Shown here: one piece after another, positions 1-8,020 of the stretch | Layout: every line of letters begins with the position of its first letter | How positions within the stretch are numbered: the first letter of the stretch is position 1 | Notes under the pieces: model-generated | Database searches by the model: none | The model's input: the letters and a program-made list of their open reading frames with translations, nothing else | Told to the model about the DNA's origin: nothing | From: Pseudomonadota bacterium | Lineage (GTDB): Bacteria > Myxococcota_A > UBA796 > SXON01 | Reading direction: 5' to 3' | Length of the DNA: 64,000 nucleotides | Assembly (NCBI GenBank): GCA_030684355.1 | Contig: JAUXTN010000211.1 | Span: forward strand, 1-64,000 | Position numbers and translations under genes: made by a program

Positions 1-135
1 TCCAAACGCCAGCCCGATGCTGGGCTTTGACAGACCACCGGTAAGCCGTGTGCGGGAAAACCGCACGCACGGTTTGAAAGGGGGTCTTGACCCACGCCTC
101 GCGGGCCTTCCCGCGTGGCTGAAGTAAGGATCTAC
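1..135 (+). mobile_element. 3' end of a group II intron (domains V and VI)
   Basis: Positions 43-75 fold as a textbook domain V. The lower helix (43-50 with 68-75) carries the AGC catalytic triad at 44-46, a two-nucleotide bulge lies at 66-67, and the upper helix 51-55/61-65 is capped by a GAAAA loop. A second hairpin follows (100-105 with 110-115, or alternatively 92-97 with 113-118) in the domain VI position, and the purine-rich tail ends in TCTAC, a usual intron 3' terminus. The rest of the intron, including any reverse transcriptase, would lie left of the window. The exact 3' splice junction near 135 is inferred. The next gene starts only a few nucleotides further on. Confidence 0.8.
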
Positions 136-137
136 CA

Positions 138-1376
138 ATGCACCGCCACCCTCACGAATCCCAGGCCGGCACCCGTAGCGTTCGGGTCCACGTGGTCACC
201 GTTTCCACCACCCGCACGGACGCCACCGATGCCTCCGGGCCGCTCCTGCGCGAGCTCGTCGGCCAGTACGGGCACGTGGTCGCCGGGCACACGCTGGTGG
301 CGGACGATCCGGCCGCGATCGGCGCCGCGCTCGACACGCTCTTGAGCGACGGGACCGTGGAGGCCGTCGTGCTCACCGGGGGGACCGGCGTGAGCGCCCG
401 CGACTGCACGCCGCGCGTCGTGCGCGAGCGGCTGGACCGGGAGCTCCCCGGCTTCGGCGAGCTGTTCCGCATGTTGTCGTTCCCCGAGATCGGCGCCGCG
501 GCCATGCTCTCCACGGCGGTCGGCGGCATCGCCCGCGGCCGGCCCGTGTTCGCGCTCCCCGGCTCGCCAAACGCGTGCCGGCTCGCGATGGAGCGGCTCA
601 TCCTGCCCGAGCTCGCGCACCTCGTCCGCGAGGTGTCGAAGGAGAGCCCCCTGCCTTCCCCGGCCGCCAAGGCTGCGTCCGCCACGTCGCCCGGCCGGCC
701 CGCCGCGAAGCCAGACGCGGTCCCCTCCGCCCCCTCCGCCCCCTCCGCTCGCGCCGGCCGCATCGGCATCAGCGCCGAGGAGCCTCCGCCCCCGCCGGGT
801 CCGGTCGACATGGTCACCCAGATCCTGCCGGAGGCCGAGCGCCCGCCCGAGCCGGAGATCGCGACCGGGTGGCGTGCCGGCCTGCGCGCGCTCGGCGGGG
901 AGCTGCGCCGCGGGTCCCTGGGCGAGATCCCGGAGCCGTTGGAGCGCATCGCCGCGGCGATGGACGTCCTCAACGCCGCCACCGATCGCGCCACCGTCGC
1001 GCTCCCGGATGGCCGCACCTACACCGCCTTCGGCTACCCCGACCTCGTCCGCAACAACTCCAAGGTGCTGCTCGTGCGCGACGCCGAGCCGTTTCCCGAG
1101 GTCGTCGCGCTGCACCGCTGGCCGGTCCGCGTCGGCACGTGCGTCGAGGGCGACAGCGGCATCACGCCCTCGTCCGATCTCGATCCGGGCCCCATCTCCG
1201 AGGAGCGCACCGGCGCGCCGTTCCCGGGCGACGGCAGCCTGTTCGCCGTCGAGGGCGCCTCCGTCTACGTGCGGCAGGGGCGGAAGGTCGCCCAGTTCGA
1301 CGGGCGCAACGTGGCGGACGGCTGGCCCCTGGCCTCGGCGGTCGGCACCCTCCTGCTCCACTGGAGCCAGCGCTGA
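138..1376 (+). CDS. MoaB/MogA-type molybdopterin protein with extra C-terminal domain
   Basis: Residues about 12-155 match the MoaB/MogA molybdopterin-binding fold, with TGGTGVSARDCTP near residue 80 and LPGSPNAC near 140. This family adenylylates molybdopterin or acts in an equivalent step of cofactor synthesis. A proline- and alanine-rich linker (about 165-235) leads to a C-terminal region of some 170 residues that I do not recognise. The usual MoaB is only about 170-190 residues, so this is a fusion. The start at 138 has AAGTAAGGA 7 nt upstream, but that sequence appears to belong to the group II intron tail. mrp and moaA follow on the same strand, which supports a molybdenum-cofactor role. 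The function of the C-terminal part is unknown. Confidence 0.85.
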   Translation: MHRHPHESQAGTRSVRVHVVTVSTTRTDATDASGPLLRELVGQYGHVVAGHTLVADDPAAIGAALDTLLSDGTVEAVVLTGGTGVSARDCTPRVVRERLDRELPGFGELFRMLSFPEIGAAAMLSTAVGGIARGRPVFALPGSPNACRLAMERLILPELAHLVREVSKESPLPSPAAKAASATSPGRPAAKPDAVPSAPSAPSARAGRIGISAEEPPPPPGPVDMVTQILPEAERPPEPEIATGWRAGLRALGGELRRGSLGEIPEPLERIAAAMDVLNAATDRATVALPDGRTYTAFGYPDLVRNNSKVLLVRDAEPFPEVVALHRWPVRVGTCVEGDSGITPSSDLDPGPISEERTGAPFPGDGSLFAVEGASVYVRQGRKVAQFDGRNVADGWPLASAVGTLLLHWSQR

Positions 1377-1492
1377 TTCCGGCGGATCCTGCCCCGGATC
1401 CGCGTCGGCGCCCCGCGTTCCGCGTCGGAGCGTTCGGCTCGCGGTAGGCCCGCCCACACGTCACGGGAGCCGACGGAGTTAAGGGGGGCCGC

Positions 1493-2617
1493 ATGGACCC
1501 TCTCACTCTCCTCGAGCCCGCCGCGACGCGCGTGCGCGACCCGCTGACCGGCCGCTCCGTGTGGCTCGCCGGCCTCATTCAGGACGCCCGCATCGAGGGC
1601 GACACCCTCCGGTTCACGCTGGCCTGCAAGAAGGAGCACGGCGCGGACGACCGCGCGCGCATCCGCGAGGCGCTGCTCCGCAACCTCGCGGAGAAGTGGC
1701 CGGGCGAGGTCGCCTGCACCGTGCGGGTCGAGGGCGTGGCGGCTGCGTCGGCGCCCGCCGCGGGTGGCCACGGCCATGACCACGCGCACGATCACGGCGG
1801 CGCCAAGAAAGGGGACGCCGTGCGCGGCATGTCCGGCCCCGGCATCCAGCCCCACGGCGGGCCGATCGCCAAGGCGCCGCTCCCCGGCGTCAAGCACATC
1901 GTCGCCGTGGCCTCCGGCAAGGGCGGCGTCGGGAAGAGCACGGTGGCGACCAACCTCGCGGTCGGGCTCGCGAAGGCCGGCTACGCGGTGGGCCTGCTCG
2001 ACGCCGACATCTACGGCCCGTCGCTCCCGCTGATGATGCACGTCACGGGCAAGCCCCTGGCCAACGCCGAGAAGAAGATCATCCCGCTCGTCGCGCACGG
2101 CGTGAAGTGCATGTCGATCGGGTTCCTGGTCGACGACAAGGAGCCCATCATCTGGCGCGGCCCGATGGTCATGGGGGTCATCAACCAGTTCTTCAAGGAC
2201 GTCGACTGGGGCGACACGGACTACCTCATCATCGACCTGCCGCCCGGCACCGGCGACGCGCAGCTCACGATGGTGCAGGCGGTCCCGCTCTCGGGCGGCA
2301 TCATCGTGACGACCCCGCAGCAGGTCGCCCTGCTCGACGCCGTGCGCGGGCTGGAGATGTTCCGCAAGCTCGACGTGCCGCTGCTCGGCATCGTCGAGAA
2401 CATGGCCTACTACGACGTGGGCGGCGCGCGGCTCCACCCCTTCGGGGAGAACGGCGGGAAGCGCCTCGCCGAGGAATACCAGGTCGATCTGCTCGGCCAG
2501 GTGCCGCTACGGGACACCATTCGCGCCGCGGGGGACGCCGGACGGCCCTCGGTGCTCGACGGCGAGCCGGTGTTCGCGGAGCTCGCGCGCCGGATCGCGG
2601 AGCGGCTCCCGGCGTGA
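1493..2617 (+). CDS. mrp: Mrp/ApbC-family P-loop ATPase, Fe-S carrier
   Basis: This 374-residue protein has an N-terminal MIP18/DUF59-like domain (about 1-85), a His-rich linker (GHGHDHAHDHGG near 92-103) and a deviant Walker A, SGKGGVGKST, at 141-150. Family members bind and transfer 4Fe-4S clusters in the cytoplasm. The segment that normally holds the cluster-binding CxxC reads NMAYYDVGGARLHPFG from residue 303 and has no cysteine, as in HCF101-type relatives. AAGGGGGG precedes the ATG. The stop overlaps the GTG of moaA, so the two are probably translationally coupled. The context suggests supplying clusters to MoaA, which is an inference. Confidence 0.9.
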   Translation: MDPLTLLEPAATRVRDPLTGRSVWLAGLIQDARIEGDTLRFTLACKKEHGADDRARIREALLRNLAEKWPGEVACTVRVEGVAAASAPAAGGHGHDHAHDHGGAKKGDAVRGMSGPGIQPHGGPIAKAPLPGVKHIVAVASGKGGVGKSTVATNLAVGLAKAGYAVGLLDADIYGPSLPLMMHVTGKPLANAEKKIIPLVAHGVKCMSIGFLVDDKEPIIWRGPMVMGVINQFFKDVDWGDTDYLIIDLPPGTGDAQLTMVQAVPLSGGIIVTTPQQVALLDAVRGLEMFRKLDVPLLGIVENMAYYDVGGARLHPFGENGGKRLAEEYQVDLLGQVPLRDTIRAAGDAGRPSVLDGEPVFAELARRIAERLPA

Positions 2618-3615
2618 GCGCGCTCGAGCGGCCCAGCCGTCAAGGCCTGCTCGACCGGTTCGGCCGGCAGCACACCTACCTGCGCGTCAGCGTGACGGAC
2701 CGCTGCAACTACCGGTGCGTCTACTGCATGCCGGAGGAGGGGCTGGACTGGATGCCCCGCGCCGAGCTCCTCACCTACGAGGAGATCGCCCGCATCGTTG
2801 GGATCTTCGCGCAGATGGGCGTCCGGCGGGTCCGGCTCACCGGCGGCGAGCCCACGGTTCGGCGCGACATCGGCGCGCTCGTGCGCGCGGTGGCGGCGGT
2901 GCCGGGCATCGTGGATGTCGCGATGACCACGAACGGACACACCCTCGCGAAGCAGGCGTCCATGCTGGCGGCGCGCGGGCTCGACCGGGTCAACGTGTCG
3001 CTCGACTCGCTCGATGCCGCCCGGTTCGCCAAGCTCACGCGCGGGGGCCGTCTCGACCTCGTCCTGGCGGGCATCGACGCCGCGCGCGCCGCGGGCCTCA
3101 CCCCCGTCAAGATCAACATGGTCGTGATGAAGGGCGAGAACGACGACGAGGTCGTGGCGATGGCGCGCCACTTCCTCCCCCACGCCGAGGACACCATCCT
3201 CCGCTACATCGAGTACATGCCGTTCGAGGCCCGGTGGCACGCCAGCACGACCGCCGCGGAGATGCGCACGCGCCTCGCGGAGATCGGCCCGGTCGAGCCA
3301 GTCCAGGACACCCTCGGCGGCGGCCCCGCCCGGTACTGGCGCGTCGGCGCGCTCCGCGTGGGCTTCATCGCGCCGCTCACCGAGCACTTTTGTGCCTCCT
3401 GCAACCGCTTGCGCCTCCTCGCGGACGGCCACCTGCGGACCTGCCTGGCCCACGAAGACACGCCGAGCCTGCGCGATCTCGTGCGCAGCGGCGCCACCGA
3501 TGCGTCCCTCGCCGAGACCATTCGCGCGATCGTGCGCGGGAAGCCCGCGGGCCACGAAGCCGAGACCGACGGCGGGCGCCTCTTCGAAGGCGTGATGACG
3601 GGGATCGGCGGGTAG
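2614..3615 (+). CDS. moaA: GTP 3',8-cyclase MoaA
   Basis: This radical-SAM enzyme makes the first step of molybdenum cofactor synthesis, rearranging GTP to 3',8-cyclo-GTP. The N-terminal cluster motif CNYRCVYC has C31, C35 and C38. The C-terminal cluster ligands are C260, C263 and C277 in the C-x2-C-x13-C spacing of the family. The chain ends in GIGG, the double-glycine tail needed for activity in known MoaA proteins. At 333 residues it is the normal length. I chose the GTG at 2614 because it overlaps the mrp stop (GTGA) and the protein then begins just ahead of the conserved region. It is co-transcribed with moaB-like and mrp genes. Confidence 0.95.
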   Translation: MSALERPSRQGLLDRFGRQHTYLRVSVTDRCNYRCVYCMPEEGLDWMPRAELLTYEEIARIVGIFAQMGVRRVRLTGGEPTVRRDIGALVRAVAAVPGIVDVAMTTNGHTLAKQASMLAARGLDRVNVSLDSLDAARFAKLTRGGRLDLVLAGIDAARAAGLTPVKINMVVMKGENDDEVVAMARHFLPHAEDTILRYIEYMPFEARWHASTTAAEMRTRLAEIGPVEPVQDTLGGGPARYWRVGALRVGFIAPLTEHFCASCNRLRLLADGHLRTCLAHEDTPSLRDLVRSGATDASLAETIRAIVRGKPAGHEAETDGGRLFEGVMTGIGG

Positions 3616-3636
3616 ACGGGCAGGCAGTGGTTGCGC

Positions 3637-3642
3637 TACGCT
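3637..3642 (+). promoter_or_regulatory. -10-like box TACGCT, 7 nt before start
   Basis: TACGCT ends 7 nt before the ATG at 3650, the spacing expected if transcription starts at the start codon. No clear -35 box or Shine-Dalgarno sequence is visible. This is one of a recurrent set in this window. Confidence 0.4.
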
Positions 3643-3649
3643 CCCGCGG

Positions 3650-4516
3650 ATGCTGCTCCTCGTCGCCGCGGCCTGGGCCGCCTTCCCGGAAGACGTGTCC
3701 ATCACCGCGATGGACGAGTTTGCCGGCGCCTCCACGTACCTGCCGGACACGACCCAGGCTGGGAACGACTTCGTCGTCACCGGCTACCAGACCATGGTGA
3801 AGGAGCTCGGCACTGCCATCGCCAACAAGCCGATGGCGCCGGGTGAGTCCCTGGGGATGAACGGGTTCCAGGTGGGAATCGCGAACACCTTCGCGTTCGT
3901 GCGCACGGGCAGCACCGACGGGACGCACCCGACCGGCTGGGACCTCGCGGACGCCGACGAGGACCCGCAGACCTACCTCTTCATCCCGTGGCTCCAGGTC
4001 CGGAAGGGCCTCCCGGCCTCGCTGGAGATCGGCGCCAACGCCGGCTGGATCGGGCTCACGCGCACCGGCGTCTTCGGTGTCTACGGGCGCTGGTCCGTCC
4101 TCGAGGGCTACCGGCGCGTGCCGGACCTCGCGTTGCAGGTCGGCTACGCCGGCTACGTCGGGAACGACGAGCTCGAGCTCGGCGTGATGGACATGTCCGC
4201 GACCCTCGGGTACTCGCTGCCCTTCGGCGTCACCCAGGGGATCAACCAGGCGGTGTTCAGTCCCTACGTCGGCATCGGCCTCAACCGGATCCACGCGGCG
4301 CCGCGCGGCGATCTCTCCCGGACCGACCTCGAGGGCCGGATCACCGAGGTCTCCGGCTTCAAGGCCGACACCGAGCACTTCGTCGAGGGCTTCGTGCCCG
4401 TGCAGATCGGCGGCGGCTTCCGCATCGTGAACGGCGACTTCGCGGCCACGCTCGCCGCGACCTACTCGCCCGGCCTCATCGCCACGGTCAACCTGGGCTT
4501 CGGCTTCGTCTACTAG
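3650..4516 (+). CDS. putative outer-membrane beta-barrel protein
   Basis: The 288-residue product starts with a very short hydrophobic signal (MLLLVAAAWA) and then alternates polar and aromatic residues in repeated beta-strand-like stretches. It ends NLGFGFVY, a terminal aromatic as found in proteins inserted by the Bam complex. No conserved enzymatic motif is seen. The following 769-residue gene also ends like a barrel, so both may be envelope components. It is probably leaderless, with a TACGCT box 7 nt upstream. No family is recognised, so the barrel call rests on composition and the C-terminus only. Confidence 0.6.
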   Translation: MLLLVAAAWAAFPEDVSITAMDEFAGASTYLPDTTQAGNDFVVTGYQTMVKELGTAIANKPMAPGESLGMNGFQVGIANTFAFVRTGSTDGTHPTGWDLADADEDPQTYLFIPWLQVRKGLPASLEIGANAGWIGLTRTGVFGVYGRWSVLEGYRRVPDLALQVGYAGYVGNDELELGVMDMSATLGYSLPFGVTQGINQAVFSPYVGIGLNRIHAAPRGDLSRTDLEGRITEVSGFKADTEHFVEGFVPVQIGGGFRIVNGDFAATLAATYSPGLIATVNLGFGFVY

Positions 4517-4568
4517 CGGCCCGGGCGGGAGTCGGCGCGCGGGCGCCGGCCGCTCGGGGGCCACCGGT

Positions 4569-4574
4569 TAGGCA
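4569..4574 (+). promoter_or_regulatory. -10-like box TAGGCA, 8 nt before start
   Basis: TAGGCA ends 8 nt before the GTG at 4583. It sits in a 66-nt gap after the preceding gene, consistent with a separate short-leader promoter. There is no convincing -35. Confidence 0.35.
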
Positions 4575-4582
4575 ATGCCCAC

Positions 4583-6892
4583 GTGATCGCCCTCCTCGTC
4601 GTCGCGCCGTCCGCGCTCGCCCTCCAGATCGAGCTGCGCGCCGAGGTCGCGGCGGACCTGCGCACGATCCGCGGCACGCTACACGCCGACGAGCCCGTCA
4701 CGTTCGTGGATCCGCTGGCCGCGCTCCCCGAGCCGCCCGACGATCGCACGCTCTTTCGCACGTTCCCGGGCGCGCCCAACGCCGGGTCGGTCACGTGGAC
4801 GGCGGTGGCGGATGCCCCGGGTACCTGGCGCTTTGAGACGCGCCTCCCGGTCCGCTACGGCGATCTCGGCGTCCTCCCGCGGGACGGCGCCTGGGCCAAC
4901 GGCGGCTGGTACCCGCAGCCCGTCGGCGAGCGGGGCGAGGCGCGCGTCGCCACGTGGAGCGTGGACGTGACGCTGCCCACGGGGGTCGTGGGCGTGCTCA
5001 ACGGGCGGGTGGGGGGCGGGAGCCTGATGTGGGCCGGGACCGCCGATCGGGCCGCGCTGGCCGTGATCGTAGGGGCGCGCGTCACCGAGGTGCCCGTCCG
5101 CGGCGGGGTCGTCCGCTTCGTCGAGCGGGATGCCCACGAGCGCGCGGTGACCCGGCTCCTTGCGGAGGTCGTCGCGGACGCCTGGCCGCTCGCGACGCCG
5201 CCGGACCTCACGGTCGTCGAGAATCTGGACCTGCTGCGGCTCGCGCGCTCGGCGCCCGACATGGTGTTCCTGTCCGACCGGACCTTCCGCCTCTCCCCGG
5301 GATTCCTGCGGCCCTACCACGTCGGCGCGGTGCGACGGGAGGTCGCGGCGGCCGGGCTGCAAGGCGTCTCCGCGTCGTCACGGGGCGCCGCGTTCGCCGA
5401 CGGGTGGATGCGGGACTTCGGCGCGGCGGCGCTCACCGCGGAGATCCCCGCGCCGTCGGTGCGGAAGCTCCTCGGCTGGTTCTCGTGGAACCCCGTGATC
5501 GACGCGCTCCTCTACGACGGCACGCTGCCCTACTTCGCGGACGTGTTCGACGAGCCTTTCGGCGGGCCGCCGGGGCTCCTCGACGTGCTGGGTGGCCGCA
5601 TCCCGGGGCGCGCCGCGGCGGTCCAGCTCGACGATCTACGGGGGCCCGGCACCGCCGCGAAGCTCAGCCGCCGCCTGCTCGGCGGGGAGACCCTCGCGGC
5701 GGCGGCGGACGCCCTGGGCGTGCCGCCCGAGCTCGTGGACGGCTGGCAGCGGCCCTACCGGGAGGCCCAGGACTACGTCGTCCACGTCGACGCCGACGGG
5801 GCGCGCGTGGAGCGGACCGCGCCGGAGGACGCCCCGCCGGAGGTCGTGGTCGTCGAGGTGGACGGCGCGCGGAAAGCCGCGTGGCTCGCGGGGCCGGGGC
5901 CGGACGAGCTGGCGTTGGAGGGGGAGGGCCGCCCCGGCGCCGTGCGCGTCGATCCCGGCGGGCACGTGCGCGAGACCGACCTCGCGAACGACCGGTGGCC
6001 GGTAAAGTGGACGCTCGTGGTCAACGGCGGCGTCTACAACATGAACCCGTCCCAGCACACGTTCGACGTCGCCGCGGACCTCTACTTCCGTCGTCGCAAC
6101 GACAGCCGCAACCTCCTCGCGTTGAGCTTCGACCACGACGCCCAGGACCTCCTCTCCGTCAGTGCGGGCTGGGTGCGCTGGCTGGGCCCGCTCGTCGACC
6201 GCCGCACGCGCACCCACCGCCTCACGTTCTTCGCCGGGCCCTCCTTCCTCGACCCGGTCTTCCGCCCCACGGATCGTGGGTCCATCGCGATCGGCGGGTC
6301 TGTTGGTTATGCCTGGGACACACGCACGGACGAGAATTTCGCGCTCTCCGGGCACCGGTTCTCCGTGGGCGTCGGAGGCGGCTTCGTGCCGCAGAGCGAC
6401 GACCGCTGGGCGAGCGCCTCGATCGCCGCCGTGAAGCTCCTCTCCCCGCATCCGAAGCATGTCTTCGCCTTCCGCGCGAAGGCCGCCGTCGCGACCGGCG
6501 ACGTCGAGCACCGCCTCCTCCCGCTCGGCGGCGGCAGCGACGTGCGGGCGATCCCCGAGGCGGCGGTCGTCGGCAACGAGCGGCTGGAGGCCACGATCGA
6601 GTACCGGTGGGCCCCGCTGCGGAACGCGTCGCTCCCGTTGCCACTCCTCTGGGTGACCGAGCTGCACCTCACCCCGGCGCTCGACGCGGGGGTGTTGTGG
6701 CGCGGCAACGAGCGCCACGCCGCCGTGGGCGCTGCGTTCGGTGGGCACATCATGACCGATCTGCTCGGCGCGAAGGGCTCGCTCGCGGGCGTCACGGTCG
6801 CGATGCCCGTCTGGGCGGACTCCGCCACGATCGAAGACACGGTGGACGCCGCCGCGCTACAACTCTACATCGACTTCAGCCACGCGTTCTGA
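4583..6892 (+). CDS. large envelope protein: degenerate M1 peptidase-like N-terminus plus C-terminal barrel
   Basis: The product has 769 residues, with a short signal (MIALLVVAPSALA). The first half has spacing reminiscent of M1 aminopeptidases: HVGAVRRE stands where HExxH would be, followed by FADGWMRDF in place of the downstream glutamate segment. No intact zinc motif is present, so catalysis is unlikely. After about residue 480 the sequence becomes barrel-like (WTLVVNGGVYNM, FFAGPSFLDPVF and similar strands) and ends LYIDFSHAF, a typical outer-membrane C-terminus. Both domain assignments are inferred from patterns and need a structure prediction. A small lipoprotein gene follows 16 nt later. 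Confidence 0.55.
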   Translation: MIALLVVAPSALALQIELRAEVAADLRTIRGTLHADEPVTFVDPLAALPEPPDDRTLFRTFPGAPNAGSVTWTAVADAPGTWRFETRLPVRYGDLGVLPRDGAWANGGWYPQPVGERGEARVATWSVDVTLPTGVVGVLNGRVGGGSLMWAGTADRAALAVIVGARVTEVPVRGGVVRFVERDAHERAVTRLLAEVVADAWPLATPPDLTVVENLDLLRLARSAPDMVFLSDRTFRLSPGFLRPYHVGAVRREVAAAGLQGVSASSRGAAFADGWMRDFGAAALTAEIPAPSVRKLLGWFSWNPVIDALLYDGTLPYFADVFDEPFGGPPGLLDVLGGRIPGRAAAVQLDDLRGPGTAAKLSRRLLGGETLAAAADALGVPPELVDGWQRPYREAQDYVVHVDADGARVERTAPEDAPPEVVVVEVDGARKAAWLAGPGPDELALEGEGRPGAVRVDPGGHVRETDLANDRWPVKWTLVVNGGVYNMNPSQHTFDVAADLYFRRRNDSRNLLALSFDHDAQDLLSVSAGWVRWLGPLVDRRTRTHRLTFFAGPSFLDPVFRPTDRGSIAIGGSVGYAWDTRTDENFALSGHRFSVGVGGGFVPQSDDRWASASIAAVKLLSPHPKHVFAFRAKAAVATGDVEHRLLPLGGGSDVRAIPEAAVVGNERLEATIEYRWAPLRNASLPLPLLWVTELHLTPALDAGVLWRGNERHAAVGAAFGGHIMTDLLGAKGSLAGVTVAMPVWADSATIEDTVDAAALQLYIDFSHAF

Positions 6893-6908
6893 CCCTCGGA
6901 GGCCCACC

Positions 6909-7283
6909 ATGCTGCTCTTCTCGATGCTCCTGGCCGGTTGTGACCTGGAGAAGCTCGGCGCCTACTCGTGCGACGAGTACTGCGACCAGGTGCTCTCGAA
7001 GACCTCGGAGTGCGCCGAGGTGGCGGCCCAGCAGGAGTGCGTGGACGCCGGGGGCACCGATTGCAGCGGCCTCACGGAGGAGCAGCTCGCCGAGTACGCG
7101 TCGACCGCGCGCGAGGACTGGGCGGACTCGACCCGCGCCGAGATGGTGGCCTCCTGCCAGGCCGACATCGAGGAGGCCGAGAAGACCGACACCGCCTGTC
7201 AGGCCGAGACCGCCACGATCAACAACCTCACGTGCGACCAGATCCTGGACACGCTGTCCGCGATCGCCGAAGCCGCGCAGTAG
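6909..7283 (+). CDS. small Cys-rich lipoprotein
   Basis: The 124-residue product begins MLLFSMLLAGC, a lipobox (LAGC) reached after only ten uncharged residues. Eight cysteines in the mature part (for example CDEYCDQV, SECAEV, QQECV, TDCSG) suggest disulfides in the periplasm or at the outer surface. GGAGG lies 6 nt before the ATG, and the gene follows the barrel-like gene by 16 nt, so it is probably in the same transcript. It resembles in style the two Cys-rich lipoproteins at 34447-35021. The function is unknown. Confidence 0.7.
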   Translation: MLLFSMLLAGCDLEKLGAYSCDEYCDQVLSKTSECAEVAAQQECVDAGGTDCSGLTEEQLAEYASTAREDWADSTRAEMVASCQADIEEAEKTDTACQAETATINNLTCDQILDTLSAIAEAAQ

Positions 7284-7303
7284 TCTTGGCGCGTCAACAG
7301 CGC

Positions 7304-7309
7304 TAAGCT
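7304..7309 (+). promoter_or_regulatory. -10-like box TAAGCT, 6 nt before start
   Basis: TAAGCT ends 6 nt before the GTG at 7316. Its TAA is also an in-frame stop for the downstream gene, which fixes how short the protein N-terminus must be. Confidence 0.4.
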
Positions 7310-7315
7310 CATTCC

Positions 7316-8020
7316 GTGCTTCTCCTCGCGCTCCTGGGCTGCGCGCCCTCGTTCCACCAGGTGCCCGGCCCGCTGGCCGGCCTGGGCGGCGAGCCGTCCT
7401 CCGAGTGGGTCCTCCCGCGCTCCGAGCGCCCGTCCCGGCCCCGCCCCGACGCGCCCGCCGAGCGGCCCGCGCCGGTCGCCATCGCCGAGGCCGCCGCGGG
7501 TTTCGTCGGGCAGCGCTCGCTCCTCGTCGACGGGGAGCCCTATCGCCAGGACTGCTCCGGGCTGGTCGAGGCCGCGCTCGCGTCGGCGGGCTGCGCGTTC
7601 CGGGGCAGCTCGGCGATGTTGTTCGAGGAGGCGAAGGCCCAGCGCGTGCTCCACCGGCGCCGGATGCCGAGCCCCGGGGACATCGCGTTCTTCGACGACA
7701 CCTACGATCGCAACGGCAACGGTCGCCGGGATGACCCCCTCTCCCACGTCGCGGTGGTCGAGGCCGTCGATCGGGACGGCACGATCACGCTCGTGCACTT
7801 CGGCTCGAAGGGCGTCGCGCGCGTCACGATGAACCTCCGCCACCCGGAGGAGCGCACGAGCCCCGACGGCAAGGAGCTCAACGACTACCTGCGCGCGCAC
7901 CACCGCGGGGATCCGCCGCGCACGCGCTACCTCGCGGGGGAGCTCTGGGTGGCGTTCGCGTCGTACTGGGAGGCCCGGCCGGCCGATCAGGTCGCGACGG
8001 CGGAGCGCTCGACGAGGTAG
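7316..8020 (+). CDS. NlpC/P60-family lipoprotein, putative peptidoglycan hydrolase
   Basis: The 234-residue product starts MLLLALLGC, with the lipobox cysteine at position 9. An in-frame TAA three codons upstream excludes a longer N-terminus. The NlpC/P60 core (about 55-220) has the nucleophile in QDCSGLVEA (C80) and the histidine in PLSHVAVVE (H144). These enzymes cut peptide stems of peptidoglycan. A DRNGNGRRDD loop near 131-140 looks like an insertion that could bind calcium. It probably acts in the periplasm, anchored to a membrane. Its 3' end overlaps the convergent carbamoyltransferase gene by 34 nt. Confidence 0.8.
   Translation: MLLLALLGCAPSFHQVPGPLAGLGGEPSSEWVLPRSERPSRPRPDAPAERPAPVAIAEAAAGFVGQRSLLVDGEPYRQDCSGLVEAALASAGCAFRGSSAMLFEEAKAQRVLHRRRMPSPGDIAFFDDTYDRNGNGRRDDPLSHVAVVEAVDRDGTITLVHFGSKGVARVTMNLRHPEERTSPDGKELNDYLRAHHRGDPPRTRYLAGELWVAFASYWEARPADQVATAERSTR

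Noticed and set aside
1382-1403. 8-bp perfect inverted repeat after the moaB-like gene
   Set aside because: No T tract follows and mrp continues in the same direction with a good ribosome binding site; chance hairpins are common at this GC content, so I did not call a terminator.
4954-7734. A 926-codon plus-strand frame overlapping the barrel, lipoprotein and NlpC/P60 genes
   Set aside because: The translation is Arg/Pro-rich without any motif, and it spans three genes with signal peptides or catalytic residues in other frames.
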